From a virus: DNA of 64,000 bases. The position numbers were made by a program, and so were the translations under genes. The stretch lies in the IMG/VR virus record IMGVR_UViG_3300020200_000009, positions 25,744 through 89,743 of that record; one strand, 5' to 3'. Positions 53,682 to 62,443 of this stretch are shown in pieces; positions within the stretch are counted from its first letter, which is position 1, and each line of letters starts with the position of its first letter. Below the pieces are notes generated by a model. It worked only from the letters and a program-made list of their open reading frames with translations. It was not told where the DNA came from and ran no database searches.

Positions 53682-55788
53682 AGTTAAAGGACAACTAGCA
53701 AAACTACTTGCTTCTGAAAACCTCATTATTGAGCATCGAAGCATAGAGACCGCTTGCTTTGACGTGCATCGACGTGTCCTGACTCTCCCTATCTGGGAAA
53801 CTACTGAGTATGTGTATAATCTGTTGGTAGGTCATGAAGTTGGTCATGCTCTCTTTACCCCTGATATTGTTTTCGAAGGTAAAGTGCCGAAGTCTTATAT
53901 CAATGTGACTGAAGATGCTCGTGTAGAGAAACTGATGAAGCGTAAGTTCCCAGGACTTGCTAAAGATTTTTATATCGGATACAAACAGTTGAATGAGTCT
54001 GACTTCTTTGGTATCAATAAACTTGAAATCGAAAAACTTAAACTCATCGATCGCATCAATATGCATTTCAAACTTGGAAGTGTGCGTATGATGCCCTTCT
54101 TGAATGACGTTGAAGTTTCTCTACGTGATGCAGTTGGTGCTGCTGAAACTTTTGATGAGGCATCTGCTGCTGCTCTGGCAATCTTCAAATATGAAAAGGA
54201 GCAACAAGAAAAGGAAAAACAATCTACAAATCAAAAGGGAAATACTGAAGATCTTCAGATTAATCAAAACAACAGCACAGGCACTACTGGTGATAACTAC
54301 GATAGTGAAGAAGATGCTGAGTCTGAGTCTTCAGATACAGACTCTTCTCTACAAGGAGAGAGTGATTCTTTCCAAACTTCAGGTGGAGGGATTGACGAAT
54401 CATTGACCGATAAGATGCTTCAGGAAAATCTTGAGAGTATCACTGATACCAATCCGTATACTGAGATACTATATCTAGAAGTGCCGAAGGTTGACCTCGA
54501 CTATGTTATTGTGAAACCTGAAATTATTTGGGATACTGCACTTAACTATTGGAATGACGATAGTATTAAACATCTTGTAGATTTTCGCCGTGCTGATATT
54601 GAGTATCGTAATTTCAAAACTGAGTGCAATCGTGAGGTTTCTTTCCTTGCTAAAGAGTTTGAAATGAGGAAGTCGGCGTCTGCATACGCCCGCGAGTCTA
54701 TCTCTCGTACTGGTGTATTAGATACCAGTAAACTACATACTTATCGTTACAATGAAGATATCTTCAAGAAAATTACTGTGCGACCTGATGGTAAAAATCA
54801 TGGTTTGATTTTCTTACTTGACTGGTCTGGGTCTATGTCGGATACCATTCATGCTACTTACAAACAACTTCTTTCCCTATGTTTATTTTGTCGTAAGAGC
54901 AGTATTCCGTTTGATGTATATGCATTTGTAAATGATGCAACACATTCTGCAGATAAACAATTTAATAGTGATAAATTTAAAGAGAATGATATCTGTGTGC
55001 CAGAATACTTTCATCTCCTTAATCTTCTAAGCAGCAAACTCAATAATGCAACATTTGATACTTATGCAAAGTATCTCTGGCGAGTTACAATTATGTATTA
55101 CGTACGTAATACTCGTTTGAACATGGGTCCCTTTAACCCCCTGGCAATGGAGATTCCACACTTTATTCCCCCCAATCTTTGTCTCTCTGGCACTCCTCTT
55201 AATGAGGCAGTAACATGTCTAAAATCTGTTATTCCTGCATTCCGTCAGAAGAATAATGTTGAGAAGGTGCATATTTCTCTCTTAACTGATGGTGAAGCAT
55301 GTTGGTCTCAACGTTGGGTTGCTGCACCCTTTGAGGCACGTGATAGACTCTGGAAGCGTCAAGCAGGGGGGCATATCGTTATCCGTAACCGTCAAAATGG
55401 TAGGAGTCATGTTTGCCTAGATAGTAATCGTAACTTGACTAAAACTCTTCTTGAGTATATGAAGTCAGAGTTTCCCGAATGTAACTTTTTAGGATTCCGT
55501 ATTGCATCTACTCGTGAAGTGTATTATTCTATTGATAGATCTGAGTTGGATGAGCGAGTTAATGAAAACCTGAAGAAAGAGTGGGCAAAGAATAAATCTT
55601 GCTGTGCTCCTATCCTTGGTTTTCAAGAAATCTATTTCCTAGCACAAAGCAATCTTGATAATGATACTGAGTTTGTAGTCTCAGAAGACGCTACAAAAAC
55701 ACAAATTAAGAAGGCGTTTCAAAAGTCTCTCAAATCAAAAGCAACTAATAAAAAAATTCTATCGTCGTTTATTGCTCAAATTGCATGA
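53668..55788 (+). CDS. VWA-domain protein with HEXXH metallopeptidase-like domain (CobT-like partner)
   Basis: A 706-residue protein. The N-terminal domain has a zinc motif HEVGH (residues 56-60) with a downstream NVTEDARVEKLM segment, a typical third-ligand region. Residues ~175-250 are an acidic Ser/Asn-rich linker. The C-terminal half is a von Willebrand A domain with a MIDAS: DWSGSMS from Asp385, GTPLNEA, and LLTDGEACW. The architecture recalls CobT/VWA partners of MoxR-type AAA ATPases. A CobS-like ATPase lies two genes downstream, so the two probably work together, perhaps as a metal- or protein-remodelling machine. A true cobaltochelatase role is unlikely without CobN. Confidence 0.85.
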   Translation: MFTSEVKGQLAKLLASENLIIEHRSIETACFDVHRRVLTLPIWETTEYVYNLLVGHEVGHALFTPDIVFEGKVPKSYINVTEDARVEKLMKRKFPGLAKDFYIGYKQLNESDFFGINKLEIEKLKLIDRINMHFKLGSVRMMPFLNDVEVSLRDAVGAAETFDEASAAALAIFKYEKEQQEKEKQSTNQKGNTEDLQINQNNSTGTTGDNYDSEEDAESESSDTDSSLQGESDSFQTSGGGIDESLTDKMLQENLESITDTNPYTEILYLEVPKVDLDYVIVKPEIIWDTALNYWNDDSIKHLVDFRRADIEYRNFKTECNREVSFLAKEFEMRKSASAYARESISRTGVLDTSKLHTYRYNEDIFKKITVRPDGKNHGLIFLLDWSGSMSDTIHATYKQLLSLCLFCRKSSIPFDVYAFVNDATHSADKQFNSDKFKENDICVPEYFHLLNLLSSKLNNATFDTYAKYLWRVTIMYYVRNTRLNMGPFNPLAMEIPHFIPPNLCLSGTPLNEAVTCLKSVIPAFRQKNNVEKVHISLLTDGEACWSQRWVAAPFEARDRLWKRQAGGHIVIRNRQNGRSHVCLDSNRNLTKTLLEYMKSEFPECNFLGFRIASTREVYYSIDRSELDERVNENLKKEWAKNKSCCAPILGFQEIYFLAQSNLDNDTEFVVSEDATKTQIKKAFQKSLKSKATNKKILSSFIAQIA

Positions 55789-56297
55789 ATATATTTGTTA
55801 CAAATGAAGACCCTGCCTTATCGGCGTATTCACTACCCGATAAGCATATCGTCAAGATGCCCTTAGAATGCTGTCAAATGCTTGCAGTAGTGTACAGTAA
55901 ATGGTATCATAATATTGGACCTATTCTTAAAACAGATGGGTCTTCTTATAAGACAGATAAGGGCGCATTTCGTAACCATCCCTGCACCAAATGGGTTGCT
56001 GCTTCTGACCATAATATTCAGTGGTTAATTCAACATGGTATTGCCCTGTGTGAAGAATATACATATAGATATAATAAATTTCATTCATGTGAGGCTAGTA
56101 TTAGAATGGCAGGATTAATCCACCACGATGGATGTCCTGACGACCATACAGAATTTGTTCGTGCAATGCCTGAGCAGTATAAATTCGATAATAGTATTTC
56201 TACTATTGAAGCTTACAAAAAATATATTGCATCTAAACCTTGGGTGAAAGATAATTATATTAAAAAACCAGAACGTAAACCATATTGGATTGAATAA
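55785..56297 (+). CDS. Conserved phage protein of unknown function
   Basis: A 170-residue protein coupled to the VWA gene by ATGA. It has a strongly conserved phage pattern: MNIFVTNEDPALSAYSLPDK, HIVKMPLECCQML, HPCTKWVAAS, and EEYTYRYNKFHSCE, then PEQYK and a terminal KKPERKPYW. Proteins of this family are found in many phages. Some annotations link them to pyrimidine-dimer glycosylases, but I see no decisive catalytic motif. Conserved His, Lys and Cys residues suggest an enzyme. The last bases overlap speD. Confidence 0.75.
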   Translation: MNIFVTNEDPALSAYSLPDKHIVKMPLECCQMLAVVYSKWYHNIGPILKTDGSSYKTDKGAFRNHPCTKWVAASDHNIQWLIQHGIALCEEYTYRYNKFHSCEASIRMAGLIHHDGCPDDHTEFVRAMPEQYKFDNSISTIEAYKKYIASKPWVKDNYIKKPERKPYWIE

Positions 56298-56694
56298 CTT
56301 GAGACACGTGCTTTTTACTTTATATGAGTGTGATGTAAATCTTCTCAACGACCGCATGTTTATTGAAAATCTTTTATATGAGACTTCGCAAGCATGTGGG
56401 TCTACGTTTTTAAATACGGTATCACATCAATTTATTCCACAAGGAATAACAGCAGTTACCTTACTTGCTGAGAGTCATATTAGTATTCATACTTGGCCAG
56501 AGACTGGAATAGCAGTATGTGATATTTTTACTTGTGGAGACCATACTAATCCTATGGCTGGATTTTGGATTATGAAAGAGTCTTTGAAATCTAAAAATGC
56601 TAGACACCGTGAATTTACTAGGTCCGTATCTCCTGTTGTGCCAATTGATGAAGTGGTTTCTACAGTTATCAGTGAGGGCACTACTACCCTATAA
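56290..56694 (+). CDS. speD: S-adenosylmethionine decarboxylase SpeD
   Basis: A 134-residue SpeD of the short bacterial type. The start of the fold is HVLFTLYECD. The self-cleavage region is LAESHISIHTWPE, with the second Ser as the expected pyruvoyl precursor, and the catalytic Cys region is VCDIFTCGDH. The enzyme makes decarboxylated SAM for spermidine synthesis. It is a known accessory gene of T4-like cyanophages. No ATG is available upstream of the conserved region: the start must be TTG at 56290 or 56299 (or GTG at 56308). It overlaps the upstream gene by eight bases. Confidence 0.9.
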   Translation: MNNLRHVLFTLYECDVNLLNDRMFIENLLYETSQACGSTFLNTVSHQFIPQGITAVTLLAESHISIHTWPETGIAVCDIFTCGDHTNPMAGFWIMKESLKSKNARHREFTRSVSPVVPIDEVVSTVISEGTTTL

Positions 56695-56721
56695 TAACTA
56701 TGCAATCGAAACCCCCCAACT

Positions 56722-57876
56722 ATGCCCAAGCATTCCGACCTGAGCACCGAATCTTTGGTTTCCTATCTCATCCAGAATTATGGTGAGCAGGTTAAGACTG
56801 AGCAAGTGCTTGCTGCTGCTGATTATTTTAATGTTTCTTATCCCACGGTAACTAAACGACTCGACACCTATAAGTCTAGTCGTGGTAAGTGGAATCTTAC
56901 AGTGCAAGAAGCACGTGAGCATCTAGAGACACAAGTCCAATCTATCAATGTTCTTGCGGAAAAGAATTTGATTCCTCAAAAAGATAACCATTTCGTACCA
57001 TTTGGCAATTTTCCTGACCTTAAAAAAGTAATTGCTAGTAAAATTTATTACCCTGTTTTTATCACAGGTCTCTCTGGAAATGGTAAAACTTTTAGTGTTG
57101 AGCAAGCATGTGCTCAGACTGGACGTGAATTGATTCGTGTCAATATTACTGTTGAGACTGATGAAGACGACCTGATTGGTGGTTTCCGTCTTCAAGATGG
57201 AAATACCGTATGGCATAATGGTCCTGTGATTGAAGCATTGGAGCGCGGTGCTGTCCTACTGCTGGATGAGATTGACCTCGCCTCTAACAAAATCCTTTGT
57301 CTGCAATCTGTGCTAGAGGGTAAGGGTGTTTTCCTGAAGAAGATTGGTAAGTATGTCCAACCTGCTGCTGGTTTCAATGTAATCGCCACCGCCAATACCA
57401 AAGGTAAGGGTAGCGATGACGGTCGCTTCATCGGCACTAACGTTCTTAATGAAGCATTCCTTGAGCGTTTCCCTATTACCTTTGAGCAAGAGTATCCTAC
57501 TCATTCAATTGAGGTGAAGATGTTGAATAAGTATTGCGTTGACTTGAATTGCTGTGATGACCAATACATCGACAATCTTGTCAGTTGGGCACAGATTATT
57601 CGTGTGACATTTGCAGATGGTGGCGTTGATGAAGTAATTTCTACTCGGCGTCTAGTGCATATTATTCGTGCCTACAGCATTTTCTCTGACCGTTTGAAGG
57701 CAATCAAGGTGTGTCTTAATCGTTTCGATGATGAAACAAAACAATCTTTTCTTGAGTTGTATAGTAAAATCGATTCTGATATTGAGGTAACCTCTGACGA
57801 TGACGAATCTCCAGAAGAAATGGTGCGTCGTCATGCTCGTGAAAGCGCAGAAAACTTGGGACTAGTTACTTCTTGA
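56722..57876 (+). CDS. cobS: CobS-like MoxR-family AAA+ ATPase
   Basis: A 384-residue ATPase. Residues 1-60 look like a helix-turn-helix type domain (TEQVLAAADYFNVSYPTVTK). The AAA+ core has Walker A GLSGNGKT (116-123), a DDLIGGFR loop, Walker B LLLDEID (Asp182), and sensor 1 ATANTKG. The best-known relative is CobS, the small ATPase subunit of aerobic cobaltochelatase, so cyanophage genes carry that name. The N-terminal domain and the VWA/HEXXH partner nearby suggest a general MoxR-VWA system instead. The biological substrate is unknown. Confidence 0.88.
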   Translation: MPKHSDLSTESLVSYLIQNYGEQVKTEQVLAAADYFNVSYPTVTKRLDTYKSSRGKWNLTVQEAREHLETQVQSINVLAEKNLIPQKDNHFVPFGNFPDLKKVIASKIYYPVFITGLSGNGKTFSVEQACAQTGRELIRVNITVETDEDDLIGGFRLQDGNTVWHNGPVIEALERGAVLLLDEIDLASNKILCLQSVLEGKGVFLKKIGKYVQPAAGFNVIATANTKGKGSDDGRFIGTNVLNEAFLERFPITFEQEYPTHSIEVKMLNKYCVDLNCCDDQYIDNLVSWAQIIRVTFADGGVDEVISTRRLVHIIRAYSIFSDRLKAIKVCLNRFDDETKQSFLELYSKIDSDIEVTSDDDESPEEMVRRHARESAENLGLVTS

Positions 57877-57901
57877 CAAAACCCACAACTTCTGGTATTT
57901 T
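57873..57901 (+). promoter_or_regulatory. Sigma-70-type promoter candidate before the gp45 unit
   Basis: TTGACA (57873-57878) overlaps the cobS stop. A 17-base spacer leads to TATTTT (57896-57901), which runs on into TATATACAT. It could start early transcription of the clamp and loader genes. Confidence 0.5.
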
Positions 57902-57923
57902 ATATACATACTCTAGCAAACCT

Positions 57924-58211
57924 ATGGCATTCAAGTATTCTGAAGAGACAATTTTAGATGAGTTGAAAACTTATATCTCATCTACATATCAACAGCATTA
58001 TTCATCAGGCGATGATGGTATTCAAACTCTAGATCTCATTGCGGCATGTGGTGATGGAGAAGCATTCTGTAGGAGTAACATCCTCAAATATGCTTCTCGA
58101 TACGATAAGAAAGGATCTGCTCGTCGTGACATTTTAAAAGTCCTACACTATGCTGTGCTATTATTGCACTTCAATGATAAAACCGCCCAATTAGAAACCT
58201 ACAATCAGTAA
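57924..58211 (+). CDS. Small conserved protein resembling DUF3310
   Basis: A 95-residue protein started at the ATG at 57924. A TTG further upstream lies within a likely promoter, so I reject it. The motif FCRSNILKYASRYDKKGSAR, then RDILKVLHYAVLLL, closely follows the pattern of DUF3310 proteins (sometimes annotated as nucleotide kinases), with a conserved N-x2-KY-x2-R-x3-KG. The gene lies two bases before gp45. Role unknown; no kinase P-loop is present. Confidence 0.75.
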   Translation: MAFKYSEETILDELKTYISSTYQQHYSSGDDGIQTLDLIAACGDGEAFCRSNILKYASRYDKKGSARRDILKVLHYAVLLLHFNDKTAQLETYNQ

Positions 58212-58213
58212 TT

Positions 58214-58942
58214 ATGGCTCAAGAAGACGCACTCCGCAATTTGAAACTCAGTAAGGGCACTATTGACTTGCTGAAAAACTTTTCACAGATTAACAAGTCT
58301 ATCCTCATTCAACCTGGTAAATTTATTCAAACTATATCCTTGAATAAAAATATCATTGCCATGAGTGATATTCGTGAGTTAATCCCAGAACGAATGGCAA
58401 TTTATGACCTCCCACTATTCTTGGGAGCACTGTCTCTGTTTAAGCAACCAATGCTTTTCTTCCCAGATGAGAAGAAAGTCATCATCTATGATGAAGAAAC
58501 TAAAGGTAAAACCACGTTTTATTATAGTGACCCCGACATCATTGCAACTCCTCCTGAATTTAATCCTAATCTTCCTGATAAAGAATTGCATTTTGATATC
58601 CCTCAGCAAGACCTATTGCAACTGCTGCAGGCATCTAAGGTATATGGTGTTGAAGACCTTTGTGTATACGGGTATGATGGCGAATACAGCATTTGTGTAA
58701 GAGACAAAAAGAATGAAACTTCTAATGTATTTTCGCTCCCTCTCAAAAAGGTAGTATTTGATAATAACCCAGAAACTCCTTCTGATGCAGACCGCACTAA
58801 CTTCTGTTATTGTTTTAAGGTTGAGAATTTGAAATTGCTTGATGGCACGTATCACGTCTGTATCAGTCGTAAAAATATTGCTAATTTTACATCTCTGAAT
58901 GCTAGTTCTCTTAACTACTACATTGCTCTAGAACCTAATTGA
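58214..58942 (+). CDS. 45: DNA sliding clamp gp45
   Basis: A 242-residue clamp. The N-terminus (LKLSKGTIDLLKNFSQINKS) is a direct match to the T4 gp45 start pattern, followed by AIYDLPLFLGALSLF, a central LLQLLQASKVYGV and a C-terminal YYIALEPN. It forms a trimeric ring loaded by gp44/gp62, tethers DNA polymerase and activates gp55-dependent late promoters. The length is near T4 gp45 (228). Confidence 0.93.
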   Translation: MAQEDALRNLKLSKGTIDLLKNFSQINKSILIQPGKFIQTISLNKNIIAMSDIRELIPERMAIYDLPLFLGALSLFKQPMLFFPDEKKVIIYDEETKGKTTFYYSDPDIIATPPEFNPNLPDKELHFDIPQQDLLQLLQASKVYGVEDLCVYGYDGEYSICVRDKKNETSNVFSLPLKKVVFDNNPETPSDADRTNFCYCFKVENLKLLDGTYHVCISRKNIANFTSLNASSLNYYIALEPN

Positions 58943-58963
58943 TTTCTGCTATAACACTACACT

Positions 58964-59908
58964 ATGTCTGACAATTTTCTCTGGGTTGAAAAGTATCGTC
59001 CTCAAACTATTGAGGACTGTATTCTTCCAGATACAACCAAAGAAGTTTTTCGGGGGTTTCTACAGCAGGGTGAAATTCCTAATCTTCTTTTATCGGGCAC
59101 TGCTGGTGTTGGTAAGACAACTGTCGCTAAAGCATTGTGTGCTGAATTACGTGCAGATTACTATGTTATTAATGGGTCAGATGAAGGTAGATTCCTCGAT
59201 ACCGTTCGCAATCAAGCAAAAGGATTTGCTAGCACAGTCTCATTAACTTCTAATGCTCGCCACAAGGTGCTTATCATTGACGAAGCAGACAATACAACTC
59301 CTGATGTACAACTATTACTGAGAGCATCTATTGAAGAATTTCAAAAAAACTGTCGATTCATTTTTACTTGCAACTATAAGAATAAGATTATTTCTCCGCT
59401 TCATTCTCGATGTTCTGTTGTTGACTTTTCTGTTAAGGGTCCAGAGAAAAAACAAATTGCAGCAGGATTCTTTACTAGAGTAAAGCAAATACTTGATGCA
59501 GAGAATGTAGAATATGACCCTAAGGTAGTTGCCGAAATCATTCAGAAATTCTTTCCTGACTTTCGTCGGACTCTAAACGAATTGCAAAGATATGCATCTT
59601 CAGGTCAAATTGATACTGGCATACTAGCATCAGGTGCCGATATCAATCTTACAACTCTTGCAACCTTCCTAAGAGGAAAAGAGTTTACAAACATGAAAAA
59701 ATGGGTTGCCCAAAATATGGATAATGACCCTATTACAATTATGAGGAAAATCTATGACAGTCTCTATTCGTATCTTGACCCCAAATCAATTCCTGAAGCA
59801 GTGCTTATTATCTCTGAGTATCAGTATAAATCTGCTTTTGTTATTGACCAAGAAATCAACATGGTGGCATTTCTGACTGAAATTATGATGCGGTGTGAAA
59901 TCAAATGA
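58964..59908 (+). CDS. 44: Clamp loader large subunit gp44
   Basis: A 314-residue AAA+ ATPase. It shows the N-terminal WVEKYRPQTIEDCILP start, Walker A GTAGVGKTT (~45-53), Walker B LIIDEAD (~105-111), and the HSRCSVVDF arginine-finger region. With gp62 it opens and loads the gp45 clamp. The length agrees with T4 gp44 (319). The next gene overlaps it by an ATGA. Confidence 0.95.
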   Translation: MSDNFLWVEKYRPQTIEDCILPDTTKEVFRGFLQQGEIPNLLLSGTAGVGKTTVAKALCAELRADYYVINGSDEGRFLDTVRNQAKGFASTVSLTSNARHKVLIIDEADNTTPDVQLLLRASIEEFQKNCRFIFTCNYKNKIISPLHSRCSVVDFSVKGPEKKQIAAGFFTRVKQILDAENVEYDPKVVAEIIQKFFPDFRRTLNELQRYASSGQIDTGILASGADINLTTLATFLRGKEFTNMKKWVAQNMDNDPITIMRKIYDSLYSYLDPKSIPEAVLIISEYQYKSAFVIDQEINMVAFLTEIMMRCEIK

Positions 59909-60117
59909 AAAACATTAGACATCAAATCAAATCTCAATGGTATTACATCTTCTGGGGTGCGTGTGCTGTTGCTGTTGTTGGTGGTCAATTCTATGTTGGG
60001 TCTGGTTATCGTGAGATGGCAGAAGCAACTAAGAATAATATCACCACAGTTCAATGTCAGGTACCCTATCAGATTCCCGTTCAACCTTACAGAAATAAGA
60101 CAGGAGAGTTTGAGTGA
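59905..60117 (+). CDS. Small single-pass membrane protein
   Basis: A 70-residue protein with a membrane segment at ~12-32 (WYYIFWGACAVAVVGGQFYV) and a polar outside or periplasmic tail with one Cys (TVQCQVPYQIPVQPY). It overlaps gp44 by ATGA and the next gene by GTGA. Similar genes occur at this place in cyanophages. Function unknown. Confidence 0.7.
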   Translation: MKNIRHQIKSQWYYIFWGACAVAVVGGQFYVGSGYREMAEATKNNITTVQCQVPYQIPVQPYRNKTGEFE

Positions 60118-60782
60118 GACAACCGTATATTACTAAAGAAATATTTCCAGTCAAATGTTACTCATTTAATGCACCAGAGCAGTTAACCCCCTCTGTTTTA
60201 GAAGAATGTAAAAAACTTCAATATAAAAGTTTGAATGAGCCTGCTGGTGTTGGCACATCTGATGAAATTCAATATCTAGACCAATTTCAAGAGATGCATC
60301 AATGGTTTCAACACTGCGTGGATACCTTACACGTTGACAATGGATGGGAGGTGGACAGATTAGTTGTTAATAAAACATGGGCAAATAGATCTGATGCTCA
60401 TAGTATGCATCATCACGCCGCCCACAGACATCCAATGTCATACCTGAGTGGCATTTACTATCTTACTGGTGGCACTCCTACTGTTTTCTTAGACCCAATT
60501 GATAAAAGAGAGTGGGGTCAGTTTAAACTTGACGGTGGACTTGTAGATGAATCTTTATTTTGGTATCATGGTGGTATAGGAGGTTTAATTATATTTCCTA
60601 GTTATATAGTACATGCATCAGAGCCAAATAATTCTGAGTTTGATAGATATACTATTGCATTTAATACTTTCCCAACAGGACATATAAACTCAGGAGCATT
60701 TGACAGATCTATGGCAAATGTTACAGTTAAGGGTTGGTCTACTTCTGATTTAGGTCCATTAAAATTGAGTGATTTTACATAA
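60114..60782 (+). CDS. Putative 2OG-Fe(II) oxygenase
   Basis: A 222-residue protein starting with GTG behind an AGGAG site (60102-60106). The pattern NKTWANRSDAHSMHHHAAHR, then HPMSYLSGIYYLTGG, DPIDKREWG, and the late FPSYIVHASEPN resembles the phage 2OG-Fe(II) oxygenase family named by TIGR02466. His in MHHH and the distal VHAS His are the likely iron ligands. The substrate is unknown. The stop shares one base with the dam start. Confidence 0.75.
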   Translation: MRQPYITKEIFPVKCYSFNAPEQLTPSVLEECKKLQYKSLNEPAGVGTSDEIQYLDQFQEMHQWFQHCVDTLHVDNGWEVDRLVVNKTWANRSDAHSMHHHAAHRHPMSYLSGIYYLTGGTPTVFLDPIDKREWGQFKLDGGLVDESLFWYHGGIGGLIIFPSYIVHASEPNNSEFDRYTIAFNTFPTGHINSGAFDRSMANVTVKGWSTSDLGPLKLSDFT

Positions 60783-61624
60783 TGAAGTATTTGAAAACAC
60801 CACTCCGTTATCCTGGAGGTAAATCAAGGGTAGCAGCAATGCTGATTAATAAATTTCCTATCAGTATTGCTGAATTCCGAGAACCATTTCTCGGTGGCGC
60901 GTCTGTAGCACTTTTATTCTCCCAAAAATATCCTGATATCCCCATGTGGGTTAATGATAAGTATGAGCACCTTTACAACTTCTGGGTTTCTCTACAAGAA
61001 AATGGTGACGAATTATCTGATATCCTCGTTGGCATCAAAGAAGATAACAGCACCGAAGAAAAAGCAAAGGAGTTATTCATATCTGCCAAAGAAGAAATAT
61101 CCGAAGCAGATCCTTTTCGGCAAGCTGTGCTTTTTTGGATTCTTAATAAGTGCTCTTATAGCGGGTTGACTGAAAACTCTTCCTTCTCACCACAGGCATC
61201 CAATCAAAACTTTACCACTCGTGGTGCTAGACATCTTAAGGCAGTATCTGAAGTCATTCAACATTGGCATATCACCAATCTAGATTACTCAGACCTTCTG
61301 ATGGACCCAGGATTCGATGAAGGTGAAGCATTTTGCTTCCTTGACCCTCCGTATAAAATCAGCACCTATCTCTATGGCACTAATGCCGAGATGCACAAAG
61401 GATTTAATCACCAGCATTTCGCTGACGTGTGTACTGCTTCTCCAAATCGTTGGTTGGTTACATACAACAACGATGATGAAATCAAAAAGATGTTTCCCAA
61501 CTTTTATCAGGAAGAGTTTCGTATCACCTATGGTATGAAGCACCGTGCAAACAACAAACTCAAGACCGAGTTACTTGTCACCAACTATCGAGCAGTAAGT
61601 CCCTTGCAGCAATTATTTGTATGA
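60782..61624 (+). CDS. dam: DNA adenine-N6 methyltransferase (Dam-type)
   Basis: A 280-residue methyltransferase. It has the SAM-binding start LRYPGGKSR (8-16), REPFLGGASVAL (motif I), ILNKCSYSGL, and the catalytic DPPY (188-191), followed by a C-terminal LKTELLVTNY. The order of motifs fits the D12/alpha-class Dam family, whose members usually modify GATC; the target here cannot be read from sequence. The low number of GATC sites in the window may be related. It overlaps gp62 by ATGA. Confidence 0.9.
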   Translation: MKYLKTPLRYPGGKSRVAAMLINKFPISIAEFREPFLGGASVALLFSQKYPDIPMWVNDKYEHLYNFWVSLQENGDELSDILVGIKEDNSTEEKAKELFISAKEEISEADPFRQAVLFWILNKCSYSGLTENSSFSPQASNQNFTTRGARHLKAVSEVIQHWHITNLDYSDLLMDPGFDEGEAFCFLDPPYKISTYLYGTNAEMHKGFNHQHFADVCTASPNRWLVTYNNDDEIKKMFPNFYQEEFRITYGMKHRANNKLKTELLVTNYRAVSPLQQLFV

Positions 61625-62016
61625 GCAAAGAATACGAAATTCCACTCAAAGATTATCTCAACAGTATCAATTTAAAGCAGGGCGATTTGTCGGAAGATGA
61701 GAGGGCAATGAAAAAGTATCCTGGGTTTGTTATTAACAAATGCCTGGCACAACATTTGGATACTGTCATGTATGCTAATCAGATGAATGCTTCACCACAT
61801 CTTGACAATGACCTTCAATATTCATTTTACCTATATAGTATCAGGAAATCTAAAAGATTTTCTCCTTGGGATAAGAAGTCGAGAGATAATGACATTGACC
61901 TAGTGAAAAAATACTATGGTTATAATACTGAAAAAGCTCAACAAGCAATGAAGATTTTGACTAGGGAGCAACTTAAGGTTATTGAAAGTAAATTGAATAC
62001 TGGAGGAAGAAGATGA
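61621..62016 (+). CDS. 62: Clamp loader small subunit gp62
   Basis: A 131-residue protein. The pattern KYPGFVINKCLAQHLDTVMY, SPHLDNDLQYSFYLYSIRK, RFSPWDKKS and the terminal helical part follows T4 gp62 (Y-x-x-F-x-x-x-x-AL near the start, YLMAAVPRGKRYGKW). It is shorter than T4 gp62 (187), with a reduced N-terminus. gp44 lies 1.7 kb upstream with a methylase and an oxygenase between, and regA follows by ATGA as in T4 order 44-62-regA. Confidence 0.85.
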   Translation: MSKEYEIPLKDYLNSINLKQGDLSEDERAMKKYPGFVINKCLAQHLDTVMYANQMNASPHLDNDLQYSFYLYSIRKSKRFSPWDKKSRDNDIDLVKKYYGYNTEKAQQAMKILTREQLKVIESKLNTGGRR

Positions 62017-62432
62017 GTGATGAGGTCACTTGGTCTCAAGACATGATGTTAGAAGTTGTGCTAAAGGAACCTGACGACTTTTTAAAAGTGAGAGAAACCC
62101 TCACTCGCATTGGAGTTGCATCCCGCAAAGAGCGCAAACTGTATCAGTCTTGTCATATTTTACATAAACGTGGAAAGTATTACATTGTGCACTTTAAAGA
62201 GTTATTTGCTTTAGATGGCAAACCAACAAATATTACTCAGAATGATGTGCAACGTCGTAATCGTATTGCCACACTAGTTTCAGATTGGGGTTTAATCGAT
62301 ATTGTTTCTACAATTGAGCCTGAAGACCTCGCACCTCTAAATCAAATTAAGGTATTATCTTTCAAGGATAAGAGTGATTGGATTCTAGAGTCCAAATATA
62401 ATATTGGCAAAAAGAAAACTGCTGATGTTTAA
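62013..62432 (+). CDS. regA: Translational repressor RegA
   Basis: A 139-residue protein, coupled to gp62. The pattern DFLKVRETLTRIGVASRK, LYQSCHILHKRGKYYIVHFKE, then NDVQRRNRIATLVSDWGLID is typical of RegA. It represses translation of early mRNAs, including those of the clamp loader genes, by binding at start codons. The last segment ends in KKKT. The length is slightly above T4 RegA (122). Confidence 0.92.
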   Translation: MSDEVTWSQDMMLEVVLKEPDDFLKVRETLTRIGVASRKERKLYQSCHILHKRGKYYIVHFKELFALDGKPTNITQNDVQRRNRIATLVSDWGLIDIVSTIEPEDLAPLNQIKVLSFKDKSDWILESKYNIGKKKTADV

Positions 62433-62443
62433 AAGGTACTAAG

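Noticed and set aside
56722-57876. CobS-like gene as proof of cobalamin synthesis by the phage
   Set aside because: Only an ATPase subunit is present; the VWA/HEXXH neighbour fits a general MoxR system better.
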